Source of the DNA: Stenotrophomonas sp. BIGb0135
GTDB taxonomy: Bacteria > Pseudomonadota > Gammaproteobacteria > Xanthomonadales > Xanthomonadaceae
Assembly: GCF_024810105.1 (NCBI RefSeq)
Contig: NZ_JANUDX010000003.1
Coordinates: 496,001 to 560,000 of the forward strand
Length of the DNA: 64,000 nucleotides
Reading direction: 5' to 3'
Of the stretch, positions 18,315 through 29,310 are shown piece after piece. The notes under the pieces are model-generated. The model did no database searches, was not told the DNA's origin, and was given only the letters and a program-made list of their open reading frames with translations. Each line of letters opens with the position of its first letter. Position 1 is the stretch's first letter. The translations under genes and the position numbers were made by a program.

Positions 18315-19199
18315 ATGATCCGACGCTCTTCTTTGCTGTCCGCGCCCGTCCGCACCGCCGCCCTGCTGCTGGTCCTGGCCCTCGTCGCCACTGGCTGCCA
18401 CCGCGGCACCAAGGGCGATAATCCGGATGAAGGCCAGCCGGTCGAACAGATCTACGAGAAGAGCCACCGCCTGATGGAAGGCGGCAACTGGAGCGGGGCC
18501 GAGGCCAGCTTCCGGCGCCTGATCGCCCAGTACCCGTATGGTCCGTACACCGAGCAGGCGATGATCGAGACCGCCTACGCCCAGTACAAGGCCGGCAAGC
18601 ACGATGACGCGGTGTCCAGCGTGGACCGCTTCATCCGTACCTACCCGACCCACCGCAATATCGCCTACCTGTACTACCTGCGTGGCCTGGCCAACGGCAA
18701 CCGCAACACGGTGTTCCTGCGCCGGGTGTGGTCGCTGGACCCGAGCCGCCGCGACCTGTCCACCCCGCGCCAGGCCTACGCCGACTTCAACATCGTCGTG
18801 GACCGCTACCCGAACAGCCGTTACGCCGCCGATGCCCGCAAGCGCATGCTCGAGCTGCGCGACGTGTTCGCCCAGCACGAGCTGGACAATGCCCTGTACT
18901 ACCTGCGCCGCCAGGCCTGGGTGTCGGCCGCCGGCCGCGCCAACTACCTGCTGGAGACCTACCCGCAGAGCGCCTACCAGTACGACGCGGTCGCCGCCCT
19001 GGGCGAGGCTTACACCCACCTGGGCAACAAGACCCTGGCCGACGACGCCCGCCGCGTGCTGGAGCTGAACCAGCCGCAGCACCCGTGGCTGGCCGGCAAC
19101 TGGCCGAAGTACCCCTGGATGATCCGCAAGCTGAACCCGTTCGCCGGCGAGAAGTCCGCCAGTACCGGTCAGCGCAACGCGACGCTGGAACGCAAGTAA
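18315..19199 (+). CDS. bamD: outer membrane assembly lipoprotein BamD
   Basis: Lipoprotein of the Bam complex, which inserts beta-barrel proteins into the outer membrane. The signal peptide ends in LVATGC (lipobox Cys about residue 28). The mature part is a series of TPR-like helical pairs, including EGGNWSGAEASFRRLIAQYP, AYAQYKAGKHDDAVSSVDRF and YPTHRNIAYLYYLRGLA, which are characteristic of BamD. Length 294 is slightly above E. coli (245), as in other Xanthomonadaceae. Start ATG 18315 begins the signal peptide. A Rho-independent terminator follows at 19233. Confidence 0.95.
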   Translation: MIRRSSLLSAPVRTAALLLVLALVATGCHRGTKGDNPDEGQPVEQIYEKSHRLMEGGNWSGAEASFRRLIAQYPYGPYTEQAMIETAYAQYKAGKHDDAVSSVDRFIRTYPTHRNIAYLYYLRGLANGNRNTVFLRRVWSLDPSRRDLSTPRQAYADFNIVVDRYPNSRYAADARKRMLELRDVFAQHELDNALYYLRRQAWVSAAGRANYLLETYPQSAYQYDAVAALGEAYTHLGNKTLADDARRVLELNQPQHPWLAGNWPKYPWMIRKLNPFAGEKSASTGQRNATLERK

Positions 19200-19232
19200 G
19201 ACCCCGGTCGAGCCTGCCGTCCTGCACGAACA

Positions 19233-19256
19233 AGGGTCCCGCGAGGGGCCCTTTTT
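19233..19256 (+). terminator. Rho-independent terminator after bamD
   Basis: agggtccc-gcga-ggggccct forms an 8-bp stem (one G-T pair) with a GCGA loop followed by TTTTTC, 34 bases beyond the bamD stop. Confidence 0.85.
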
Positions 19257-19828
19257 CGTGGCCGATCAGCAGGCCCGGGAGGCCAGGCATCGCACGAAAC
19301 CGGCCCAGTCGTGCACGGGGTGGCGTCCTTGCCAGGCCGCTGGCCGCGCAGGCTTCAGCGCTCGCAGCGGGCCCGTCCGGGCCCGCCGCAGAGCCTGCAT
19401 GACCTCGCGTATTCCGGCCCCCTGCCGCGTCGTGGCCAGCCTGCCTGCGCCGGGGCTGCCCCGGCGCCTCGTCGGCCGCCACATCAGCCCTTCTCGCACC
19501 ACACTGGTCTCGGAGGCCTACTCGCAGGACACGGCCGCGGCCATCCTCGCCGCCCCAGCGTCGCCAGCGCGCTCAGCGGCCCGGCGCCGGGCCTTCACGT
19601 CGCGGTGGGCACCGGCACGCCGGCGCGGGTCCACCTCACCCCGCGTGGCCTGGGACCCGGCTCCCGTCGCGCCGCTCGGCGCCGCGGCGAACGCCCCCCC
19701 CTGGGCTACCTGACTAGCGGCCTGATCCAAGGCCGAGCCGCGCATCTACGGCCGGCTGACCGGCTCTGGGCCGCGGACGCCTTGCGACGGCCGCCAGGGG
19801 GGATAGCGGGCGCCTGCCCGCCATCGAC
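19257..19828. other. 572-base GC-rich gap without a supportable gene
   Basis: The stretch between the bamD terminator and the nadE stop has open frames on both strands, but all translate to Arg/Pro/Ala-rich sequence without a fold signature, ribosome binding site or matching codon use. There are no clear palindromes of the SMAG type. It may be a decayed gene or spacer. Nothing in it can be named. Confidence 0.5.
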
Positions 19829-21463
19829 TCAGCCCTTGTAGCCGTTGCTGATCGGATAGCGGCGCTCGCGCCCGAACGCACGCCGCGACACCTTCGGTCC
19901 CGGCGCGGCCTGGTGGCGCTTCCACTCGCTGGTGCGCACCAGGCGCAGCACCCGGTCCACCACCTCGGGGGCATACCCGGCGGCCACGATCTCCTCGCGC
20001 GACTGCTCCTGGTCCACGTAGCGGTACAGGATGCCGTCCAGCACGTCGTAGGCCGGCAGCGAATCCTGGTCGGTCTGGTTGGCGCGCAGCTCGGCCGACG
20101 GCGGGCGGCTGATCACCGCCGGCGGGATCACCGGCGCGCCGCCTACCGTGTTGCGCCACTTGGACAGGCCGAACACCTCGGTCTTGTACAGGTCCTTCAG
20201 CGGCGCGTATCCACCGCACATGTCGCCGTAGATGGTGGCGTAGCCGACCGCGTATTCACTCTTGTTGCCGGTGGTCAGCAGCAGCCCGCCGAACTTGTTG
20301 GACAGCGCCATCAGGATCACCCCGCGGCTGCGCGACTGCAGGTTTTCTTCGGTGACATCGGCCGCCTGGCCCTCGAACATCGGGCCGAGCGCGGCCATCA
20401 AGCCCTCGAACACCGGTTCGATCGACACCGCCTCCAGTTTCACCCCCAGCGCGCGGCACTGCTCGGCGGCCAGGTCGTTGGACATGTCGGCGGTGTAGCG
20501 CGACGGCAGGCGCACCGCCGTCACGTTGTCCGCGCCCAGCGCATCGACCGCCATCGCCAGCACCAGCGCCGAGTCGATCCCGCCGGACAGGCCCAACCAG
20601 ACCTTCCTGAAGCCGTTCTTGCGGCAGTAGTCCTGGATGCCGCGCGTCACCGCGCGCCAGGCCAGCGCATCCATGCTTTCATCGCCGTCATCGATCCACT
20701 CGCGCGGCAGGAAGCGGCGCGTTTCGGCGTCGTAGTCCACCACCAGCCATTGGTCGGTGAAGGCGGCCGCGGCCGGGTGCACGGTGCCGTCGCCGTCTGC
20801 CACCACCGAGGCGCCGTCGAACACCAGCGCGTCCTGGCCACCGACCACGTTGAGGTAGGCGATCGCCGCGCCGCTTTCGCGGGTACGCTCGGCCAACAGG
20901 GCGTCGCGCTGGGCGTGCTTGCCGCGCTCGTAGGGCGAGGCATTGGGCACCAGAACCAGCTGCGCACCGTCGCGCACGGTGTCGGCCAGCGGCTCGGCGA
21001 ACCACAGGTCCTCGCAGATCAACACGCCCACCGGCACGCCCTTCAGCGCAAACACGCAGCTGCCGCCGTCCGGGTCCACGTCGAAGTACCGGCGCTCGTC
21101 GAACACCGCATAGTTGGGCAGTTCGCGCTTGCGGTAGGTATGTTCCACCTTGCCATCGCGCAGCACGCTGGCCGCGTTGTACACCACCGCGCCGGCCGCC
21201 TGCGGCCAGCCGACCACGGCGGCGATGCCGGTCGTGGCGGCGGCGATGCGCTTGAGCGCCAGCTCGCAGTCGTAAAGGAAACCGGGGCGCAGCAGCAGGT
21301 CCTCCGGCGGGTAACCGCTGATCGCCAGTTCCGGGAACACCACCAGCTCGGCACCGTACTCGTCGCGCGCCTCGGCGATCATCGCGATGATGTTGTCGGT
21401 GTTCTGCGCCACCGCGCCCACCGGGAAATCAAACTGCGCCATCGCGATGCGGATCGAAGCCAT
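19829..21463 (-). CDS. nadE: glutamine-dependent NAD+ synthetase
   Basis: Last enzyme of NAD biosynthesis, converting deamido-NAD to NAD with glutamine and ATP. The N-terminal nitrilase-type glutaminase domain shows the catalytic triad context: Glu in VVFPELAISGYPPEDL, Lys in YRKRELPNYAVFDE, and Cys in VLICEDLWFAEP. The C-terminal synthetase domain has the P-loop-like LGLSGGIDSALVLAMA and GNKSEYAVGYATIYGD. Length 544 matches the two-domain form. Single gene with no close same-strand partner. Confidence 0.96.
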   Translation of the reverse strand: MASIRIAMAQFDFPVGAVAQNTDNIIAMIAEARDEYGAELVVFPELAISGYPPEDLLLRPGFLYDCELALKRIAAATTGIAAVVGWPQAAGAVVYNAASVLRDGKVEHTYRKRELPNYAVFDERRYFDVDPDGGSCVFALKGVPVGVLICEDLWFAEPLADTVRDGAQLVLVPNASPYERGKHAQRDALLAERTRESGAAIAYLNVVGGQDALVFDGASVVADGDGTVHPAAAAFTDQWLVVDYDAETRRFLPREWIDDGDESMDALAWRAVTRGIQDYCRKNGFRKVWLGLSGGIDSALVLAMAVDALGADNVTAVRLPSRYTADMSNDLAAEQCRALGVKLEAVSIEPVFEGLMAALGPMFEGQAADVTEENLQSRSRGVILMALSNKFGGLLLTTGNKSEYAVGYATIYGDMCGGYAPLKDLYKTEVFGLSKWRNTVGGAPVIPPAVISRPPSAELRANQTDQDSLPAYDVLDGILYRYVDQEQSREEIVAAGYAPEVVDRVLRLVRTSEWKRHQAAPGPKVSRRAFGRERRYPISNGYKG

Positions 21464-21562
21464 GAACGTCCAGCCTGTGAGGATACTGGCGCCATTCTAG
21501 GCGTTCCGTCTGATCAGGACAGAGGGTCACCCGCCTTGGCACCTCGCCAACGCGCCCGGCCT

Positions 21563-23482
21563 TCACCTCCCCAACGCCTGGAACTCAGGCTGCGAGGCCA
21601 GTTCAGGCGCGAGCCTGCGGACGTAGGTGGCATTCAGATGCTGGCCATCCCGATAAATCAGCGCTCCACCGTCCTCCGCCCGACACCGCCCTCCCGGGCA
21701 GACCGCATCGCTGAGATCGAGGACCCGCACACCGCGTGCGCCCCGCGCGGCGACCTGCAGACGTTGGACGATCACCCGATCCCTGACCGAGTCGAGGTCG
21801 ACACTGCATCGCGACTGACGTTCAGCGTCGGTCCATTGCCCCACCCGCGATGTCGCGCACCGTGGGCCATCGAACGGCAACAACGGCGTGGGCGCGAGAA
21901 TGAGGGTTCTGCCAGCCATCCCATGCAGTCGCGTCAGCAGACTGCGCGTGCCGGTCTCCCATTCCTGCGGTGAAAATGGATAGTCCGCGGTAGACCCGAG
22001 GATAAGCAGGTCGGCCGGATGCTGGCGAAGATAGGCAATGACACCGTCGCGCCACCGTTCGCACTCGACGAAGCGGCGATTGATCCTCTGATAGATGAAG
22101 GGGTGGTCCACCATCGGGCACGATGACTTGGTCAGGACGACCAGGTGCCACTGCCCGCGCCGGGCAATGTCCTCCAACGCTGGAGACCACTGGGCGGCAA
22201 CGCTGTCGCCCACCAGCATTACCGTGGGGCGATGTTCGCCGGGTGGGTCCACCAGCGTACAGGGAACCACCCGATCGGCGCGAAACCATTCATCGCAGTC
22301 ACGTCGTTGATACAGCGCCGGCATGGCGATCGTCCGAAGCAGCGGATGCGGCGCCGCCGTTCCGGCAGGCTGTTGCACCGCTGCCGCGTGCGACCACCCC
22401 AGGCCTGCGAATGCCAGCACGACTGCACCGCCCAACCCGGCGAGCACCCAGCGCCGGCCATCCCCGATGGGAAGTGCCAGCGCCGGTCGTTCCACCAGGT
22501 GCCACGTCGCCCAGGCGACGCAGAGCGATACCAGAGCCGATATCAACCCCACTTCCACGGACTTGCCAAAGCAGGATGCGGAAAGAACCAGCAACGGCCA
22601 ATGCCAGAGGTACCAACTGTAGGAGATGCGGCCAAGAAAACGTACTGAAGGATGCTCCAGCCACGTAACCGACGTGCCACGATCACCCTGCAGCAGGAGG
22701 AGCGCGGTGCCCACGACGGGGACGGCGGCCCATGCACCCGGGTACACGATGCGATCCGGCGCGAACAGAACGGCTGCGACCAGCAGCATCAGCACGCCCA
22801 CCATGCGTGCCGCACGCGATGGCCCCGATCGCAGGCGTATCGCGCCGAACGTCAAACACATCGCGCCGCCTGCGGCCAGTTGCCACAGCCTGAAGGGCGT
22901 CTGGTAATAGGCCTGCCAGGAGGCCACCTGCGTTGCCACCATGCCGAGCAGGTAGCCGCCGATGGCGACTGTCCAGCACGCTATCGCGAGCCCCGTCCTC
23001 CCCCGCCAACGCCATGCGCCCCATAACAGCCATGGCCAGACCAGATAGAACTGTTCTTCGACACCCAGCGACCAGGTATGCAGGAACAGGCTTGCCGAAG
23101 CACCCGGCGAGAAGTAATCGAATTCTGCCGAGGCAAAGTAGATGTTGGATGACCACAACGCCGCCCATCGCCCGCTGTCGGCCTGCAGGCCCCACGCAGC
23201 CGCTGGCAGCAGCCATATCGCGGCCAGGCCGGACACCGTGACCATCAACGCGAACGCAGGCAGCAATCGGCGCACGCGCCGCGCATAGAAGACCCACAGG
23301 TCGATCCGGCCGTCCTGCTTCAGTTGCCCAGCCAGCAAGCCGGTGATCAAGTAGCCCGAAATGACGAAGAAGACATCTACACCGACGAAGCCGCCCGGAA
23401 GCTGGGCCACTCCCGCGTGGGCCAGGACGACCAACAGGACCGCAAGCCCGCGCAGTCCTTCGATATCGCGTCGAAAGATCAC
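21563..23482 (-). CDS. acyltransferase 3 / SGNH-domain O-acetyltransferase (OafA-like)
   Basis: Inner-membrane acyltransferase with a periplasmic esterase-like domain, 639 residues. The N-terminal half is the acyltransferase-3 membrane domain, beginning FRRDIEGLRGLAVLLVVLAH with RDIEGLRG and the conserved His, then GFVGVDVFFVISGYLITG, and about ten hydrophobic segments. The C-terminal part is an SGNH domain with VMLVGDSVAAQW (Ser) and RDGQHLNATYV (Asp/His). Such proteins O-acetylate LPS O-antigen, peptidoglycan-linked or other surface glycans. The GTG at 23482 was preferred; the frame is open upstream, but those codons run into the sucD terminator. The gene lies just behind that terminator, so it should need its own promoter. 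Confidence 0.88.
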   Translation of the reverse strand: MIFRRDIEGLRGLAVLLVVLAHAGVAQLPGGFVGVDVFFVISGYLITGLLAGQLKQDGRIDLWVFYARRVRRLLPAFALMVTVSGLAAIWLLPAAAWGLQADSGRWAALWSSNIYFASAEFDYFSPGASASLFLHTWSLGVEEQFYLVWPWLLWGAWRWRGRTGLAIACWTVAIGGYLLGMVATQVASWQAYYQTPFRLWQLAAGGAMCLTFGAIRLRSGPSRAARMVGVLMLLVAAVLFAPDRIVYPGAWAAVPVVGTALLLLQGDRGTSVTWLEHPSVRFLGRISYSWYLWHWPLLVLSASCFGKSVEVGLISALVSLCVAWATWHLVERPALALPIGDGRRWVLAGLGGAVVLAFAGLGWSHAAAVQQPAGTAAPHPLLRTIAMPALYQRRDCDEWFRADRVVPCTLVDPPGEHRPTVMLVGDSVAAQWSPALEDIARRGQWHLVVLTKSSCPMVDHPFIYQRINRRFVECERWRDGVIAYLRQHPADLLILGSTADYPFSPQEWETGTRSLLTRLHGMAGRTLILAPTPLLPFDGPRCATSRVGQWTDAERQSRCSVDLDSVRDRVIVQRLQVAARGARGVRVLDLSDAVCPGGRCRAEDGGALIYRDGQHLNATYVRRLAPELASQPEFQALGR

Positions 23483-23510
23483 CTGATCCCCATCAATGGC
23501 CTTCTCCCAC

Positions 23511-23538
23511 AAAAAAGGCCCGCACACGTGCGGGCCTT
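23511..23538 (-). terminator. Rho-independent terminator after sucD
   Basis: On the minus strand a 10-bp stem aaggcccgca/tgcgggcctt with loop cgtg is followed by TTTTTTG. It lies 26 bases beyond the sucD stop and just before the acyltransferase gene. Confidence 0.9.
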
Positions 23539-23563
23539 CGATGCTATCGCAGGGCAGGTCGAA

Positions 23564-24439
23564 TTACTTGACCAGCTTGGCGATGGCCGCGCCCAGGTCG
23601 CCCGGCGAACGGACGGTGACAACGCCAGCGGCTTCCATCGCCGCGAACTTGCCTTCGGCAGTGCCCTTGCCGCCCGATGCGATCGCACCGGCGTGGCCCA
23701 TGCGCTTGCCGGCCGGCGCCGAGGCGCCCGCGATGAAACCGACGACCGGCTTCTTCACGTGGTTCTTGATGTACTCCGCACCGGCTTCTTCAGCGTCGCC
23801 GCCGATTTCGCCGACCATGATGATGCCCAGGGTCTGCGGATCTTCGTTGAACAGCTTCAGGCAGTCGACGAAGTTCAGGCCGTTGATCGGGTCGCCGCCG
23901 ATGCCGATGCAGGTCGACTGACCCAGGCCGACTTCGGTGGTCTGCTTGACCGCTTCATAGGTCAGCGTGCCCGAACGCGACACGATGCCGATCTTGCCCG
24001 GCATGTGGATGTGGCCCGGCATGATGCCGATCTTGCACTCGCCCGGGGTGATCACGCCGGGGCAGTTCGGACCGACCAGCACGGTGTCCGGATGCGCACG
24101 GGTCAGCACGTTCTTGACGCGCAGCATGTCCAGCACCGGGATGCCTTCGGTGATGCACACGATGACCTTGATACCGGCAGCCGCGGCTTCCAGGATCGCA
24201 TCGGCCGCGTACGGCGGCGGCACGTAGATGACCGACGCGTCAGCACCGGTGGCCGACACGGCGTCGGCAACGGTGTTGAAGACCGGCAGATCGATGTGGG
24301 TGGTGCCGCCCTTGCCGGGGGTCACGCCGCCAACAACCTGGGTGCCGTACTCGATCATCTGAGTGGCGTGGAAGGTACCCTGCTGGCCGGTGAAGCCCTG
24401 CACGATCACCTTGGTGTTCTTGTTGATCAAAACGGACAT
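23564..24439 (-). CDS. sucD: succinyl-CoA synthetase alpha subunit
   Basis: Alpha subunit of succinyl-CoA ligase, the TCA-cycle enzyme that converts succinyl-CoA to succinate with nucleotide triphosphate formation. Features: CoA-binding Rossmann domain ([20 protein letters not shown]), [20 protein letters not shown], and the phosphohistidine region [18 protein letters not shown]. Length 291 matches the family. AAGGAC precedes the ATG. It follows sucC by 175 bases on the same strand. Confidence 0.97.
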   Translation of the reverse strand: MSVLINKNTKVIVQGFTGQQGTFHATQMIEYGTQVVGGVTPGKGGTTHIDLPVFNTVADAVSATGADASVIYVPPPYAADAILEAAAAGIKVIVCITEGIPVLDMLRVKNVLTRAHPDTVLVGPNCPGVITPGECKIGIMPGHIHMPGKIGIVSRSGTLTYEAVKQTTEVGLGQSTCIGIGGDPINGLNFVDCLKLFNEDPQTLGIIMVGEIGGDAEEAGAEYIKNHVKKPVVGFIAGASAPAGKRMGHAGAIASGGKGTAEGKFAAMEAAGVVTVRSPGDLGAAIAKLVK

Positions 24440-24614
24440 GTCTTGAAGTCCTTCGTAAATTATTTAGGCCGGCGTCGGAGGAGGAGCCATCGACCAGGTC
24501 GATGTCCGTACCGCACGCCACCAGAAGCCCCGTCACGCCGCGTTGCGGAGTGCCAGCCCCCTTGACTCGAGGGGGCACGTCAGGCTTCTGCCGGCGATCC
24601 GATGCCGTGGAAAA

Positions 24615-25784
<1,170 letters not shown>

Positions 25785-26136
25785 GCGTCACCGTGGGAAT
25801 AGGAACGACCGCACGCATCTCCAGGGCTCCCTCACGGGGCGCCGGTACGGACCGCGGCGGGCCCACTATTGTGGACGAGCCGGCGCGCAGGCGCAAAGAC
25901 GTGCGACGCCCCGCCCGGCACCCGGCGGTTTTTCGCGGTCATTCAGGCAGTTGCGGCACCGGCCTGGGTGGGCCACTGGCCGGGTGGCGGGTCAAATGCG
26001 CGATGCCCGGCCTTCCGGCCGCCCCGTCGGCAGTGCGGCTTGCCTATACTGGACCTTCAACGGAGCGGGCCCGGGCCGTTGAAGGCAGCCGAGCATGGCC
26101 CGCCTCCACCAGGGCAGCCAGAAGGGGAGTTCCGGC
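25785..26136. promoter_or_regulatory. divergent promoter region of sucC and pilS
   Basis: No gene is supported in these 352 bases. A tatact hexamer in cttgcctatactggacc (26038-26054) is a plausible -10 element for pilS, with no obvious -35. The sucC side has no convincing hexamers. SMAG palindromes are absent. Confidence 0.35.
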
Positions 26137-27750
26137 GTGTCACCCAGTGCTTCATTGATCGACCGCATCGAATCGATACCGAGGCGGGAGCTGTACTTTT
26201 TCGCCCTCTACCGGGTACTGATCGCCGCGGTGATCGCCGCCCTGCTGTTCAGCCCGCTGAGCGCACTGGTCGGTGCCGCCGACCACCCACGCCTGGCCGC
26301 CTGGGTCAGCGGCGCCTATCTGGTGCTGTCGCTGCTGATCCTGGCCGTGGGCCGCAACGAACGCTGGCTGCGCCCGATCGTGGTCGGTGGCGTGGCCGTG
26401 GACATCATCGCCGCCACCCTGCTGGCGCATGCCCTGCCCGGCGCCAGCGCGGGCATCTCGATGTCGCTGCTGTTCAACGTCGCCGCTGCCGCCACCCTGC
26501 TGCCGCTGACGCTCGGCATGGGCATCGCCCTCACTGCCAGCGCGGCCACCGCCGGGGAATACGTGTGGAAGCTGGTCGAGGGCGGCGACCCCACCCGCAC
26601 CCTGGCCGAATTGGCCATGTTCATCACCAGCTACCTGGCCCTGGCCTTCGTCAGCTACCAGGTCGGCAACCGCGCCCGTCGCAACCAGCAACTGGCCAAC
26701 CAGCGCGGCGACGAGGTCGCCAACCTGTTCGAGATCAACGAACTGATCATCCGGCGCATGCGCACCGGGGTGCTGGTGGTCGATGGTGCCAACCGCATCA
26801 CCCTGGCCAACGAGGCAGCCTCCACCCTGATCGGCGATGGCGAGGGCAACGGCGGCAGCGGGCAGCTGGAACTGGGCAGTGCCGCCCCGGACCTGAGCCG
26901 GCGCCTGCAGCGCTGGCGCAATGGCTGGACCAACGAGGAAACCCCGCTGCAGCTGTCCCCCGACCAGCCCGAAGTGCAGCCCCGGTTCGCCCGCCTGCTG
27001 GCCGGCAGCGACCTGACCCTGGTGTTCCTGGACGACTCCAGCGTGGTCTCGCGGCGCGCCGAATCGTTGACCCTGTCGGCGATGGGACGCTTTTCGGCCA
27101 GCCTGGCCCACGAGATCCGCAACCCGCTGGCGGCGATCAACTACGCCGCCCAGTTGCTGGAGGAATCCACCGGCATCGGCGATACCGACCGCCGCCTGCT
27201 GCAGATCATCCACCAGCAGTGCCAGCGCACCAACGGCATCGTCGAAAGCGTGCTCGGCCTGGCCCGGCGCGAGCGCGCCAACCCGGAGAACCTGGACCTG
27301 GCGGCCTTCGTGCGGCGCTTCGTGCTGGAGTACAAGCAGGGCCTGAGCCTGGAAACCGACAGCGTCGAGCCGATCATCACCGAGACCTCGGTGCATGCCC
27401 TGATCGACCCGCGCCACCTCCACCAGATCCTCACCGTGCTGGTGCACAACGCACTCAAGTACGGCCGGATCGGGCAGGAACCGGCGCGGGTGCGGCTGCG
27501 CGTGGCGCGCCAGGAGCGCGCTGCGGTCATCGACGTCATGGACCGGGGGCCTGGCATCCCCGAGACGGTTGCCAGCCAGCTGTTCCGCCCGTTCTTCACC
27601 ACCTCCGAGCACGGCACCGGGCTGGGCCTGTATATCGCCCGCGAGCTGTGCCGGGCCAACCAGGCCAACCTGGAGTACGTGTCGGTGCCCGCCGGCGGCG
27701 CCTGCTTCCGGCTGGTCCTGTCCGGCCCGCATACGATGCTGCCGCAATGA
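26137..27750 (+). CDS. pilS: type IV pilus sensor histidine kinase PilS
   Basis: Inner-membrane histidine kinase of the PilS/PilR system that controls pilin transcription. Six hydrophobic segments occupy about residues 20-190, as in Pseudomonas PilS, followed by a PAS-like segment (ELIIRRMRTGVLVVDGANRI). The H-box is FSASLAHEIRNPLAAINYAA with His325, and the ATPase domain has DRGPGIP, TSEHGTGLGLYIA. The GTG at 26137 is preferred because GGGGAG lies 7 bases upstream; an ATG at 26095 in the same frame would add 14 residues without a good site. 537 residues, close to P. aeruginosa PilS (530). Confidence 0.92.
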   Translation: MSPSASLIDRIESIPRRELYFFALYRVLIAAVIAALLFSPLSALVGAADHPRLAAWVSGAYLVLSLLILAVGRNERWLRPIVVGGVAVDIIAATLLAHALPGASAGISMSLLFNVAAAATLLPLTLGMGIALTASAATAGEYVWKLVEGGDPTRTLAELAMFITSYLALAFVSYQVGNRARRNQQLANQRGDEVANLFEINELIIRRMRTGVLVVDGANRITLANEAASTLIGDGEGNGGSGQLELGSAAPDLSRRLQRWRNGWTNEETPLQLSPDQPEVQPRFARLLAGSDLTLVFLDDSSVVSRRAESLTLSAMGRFSASLAHEIRNPLAAINYAAQLLEESTGIGDTDRRLLQIIHQQCQRTNGIVESVLGLARRERANPENLDLAAFVRRFVLEYKQGLSLETDSVEPIITETSVHALIDPRHLHQILTVLVHNALKYGRIGQEPARVRLRVARQERAAVIDVMDRGPGIPETVASQLFRPFFTTSEHGTGLGLYIARELCRANQANLEYVSVPAGGACFRLVLSGPHTMLPQ

Positions 27751-27823
27751 ACCGGGGCACGCCCCCATCGCCCACCGTCAAACATTTGTCGGATTCAACC
27801 GCCCTCGGCTATCTTTCCCCCAT

Positions 27824-29206
<1,383 letters not shown>

Positions 29207-29263
29207 GGGGTCACCCTTTCCGCCAGCGCCACGCCCTGCAGGGCTGCACCAGGAACCAGAACG

Positions 29264-29289
29264 ACAAGGCCCGCATCCGCGGGCCTTGT
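29264..29289. terminator. bidirectional terminator between pilR and pilB
   Basis: acaaggcccgc-atcc-gcgggccttgt is an 11-bp perfect stem with a 4-base loop lying between the convergent pilR and pilB stops. T-runs are weak on both sides, but the stem is strong and central. Confidence 0.75.
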
Positions 29290-29310
29290 CCGTTCAAGCA
29301 GCGCCGTCGC

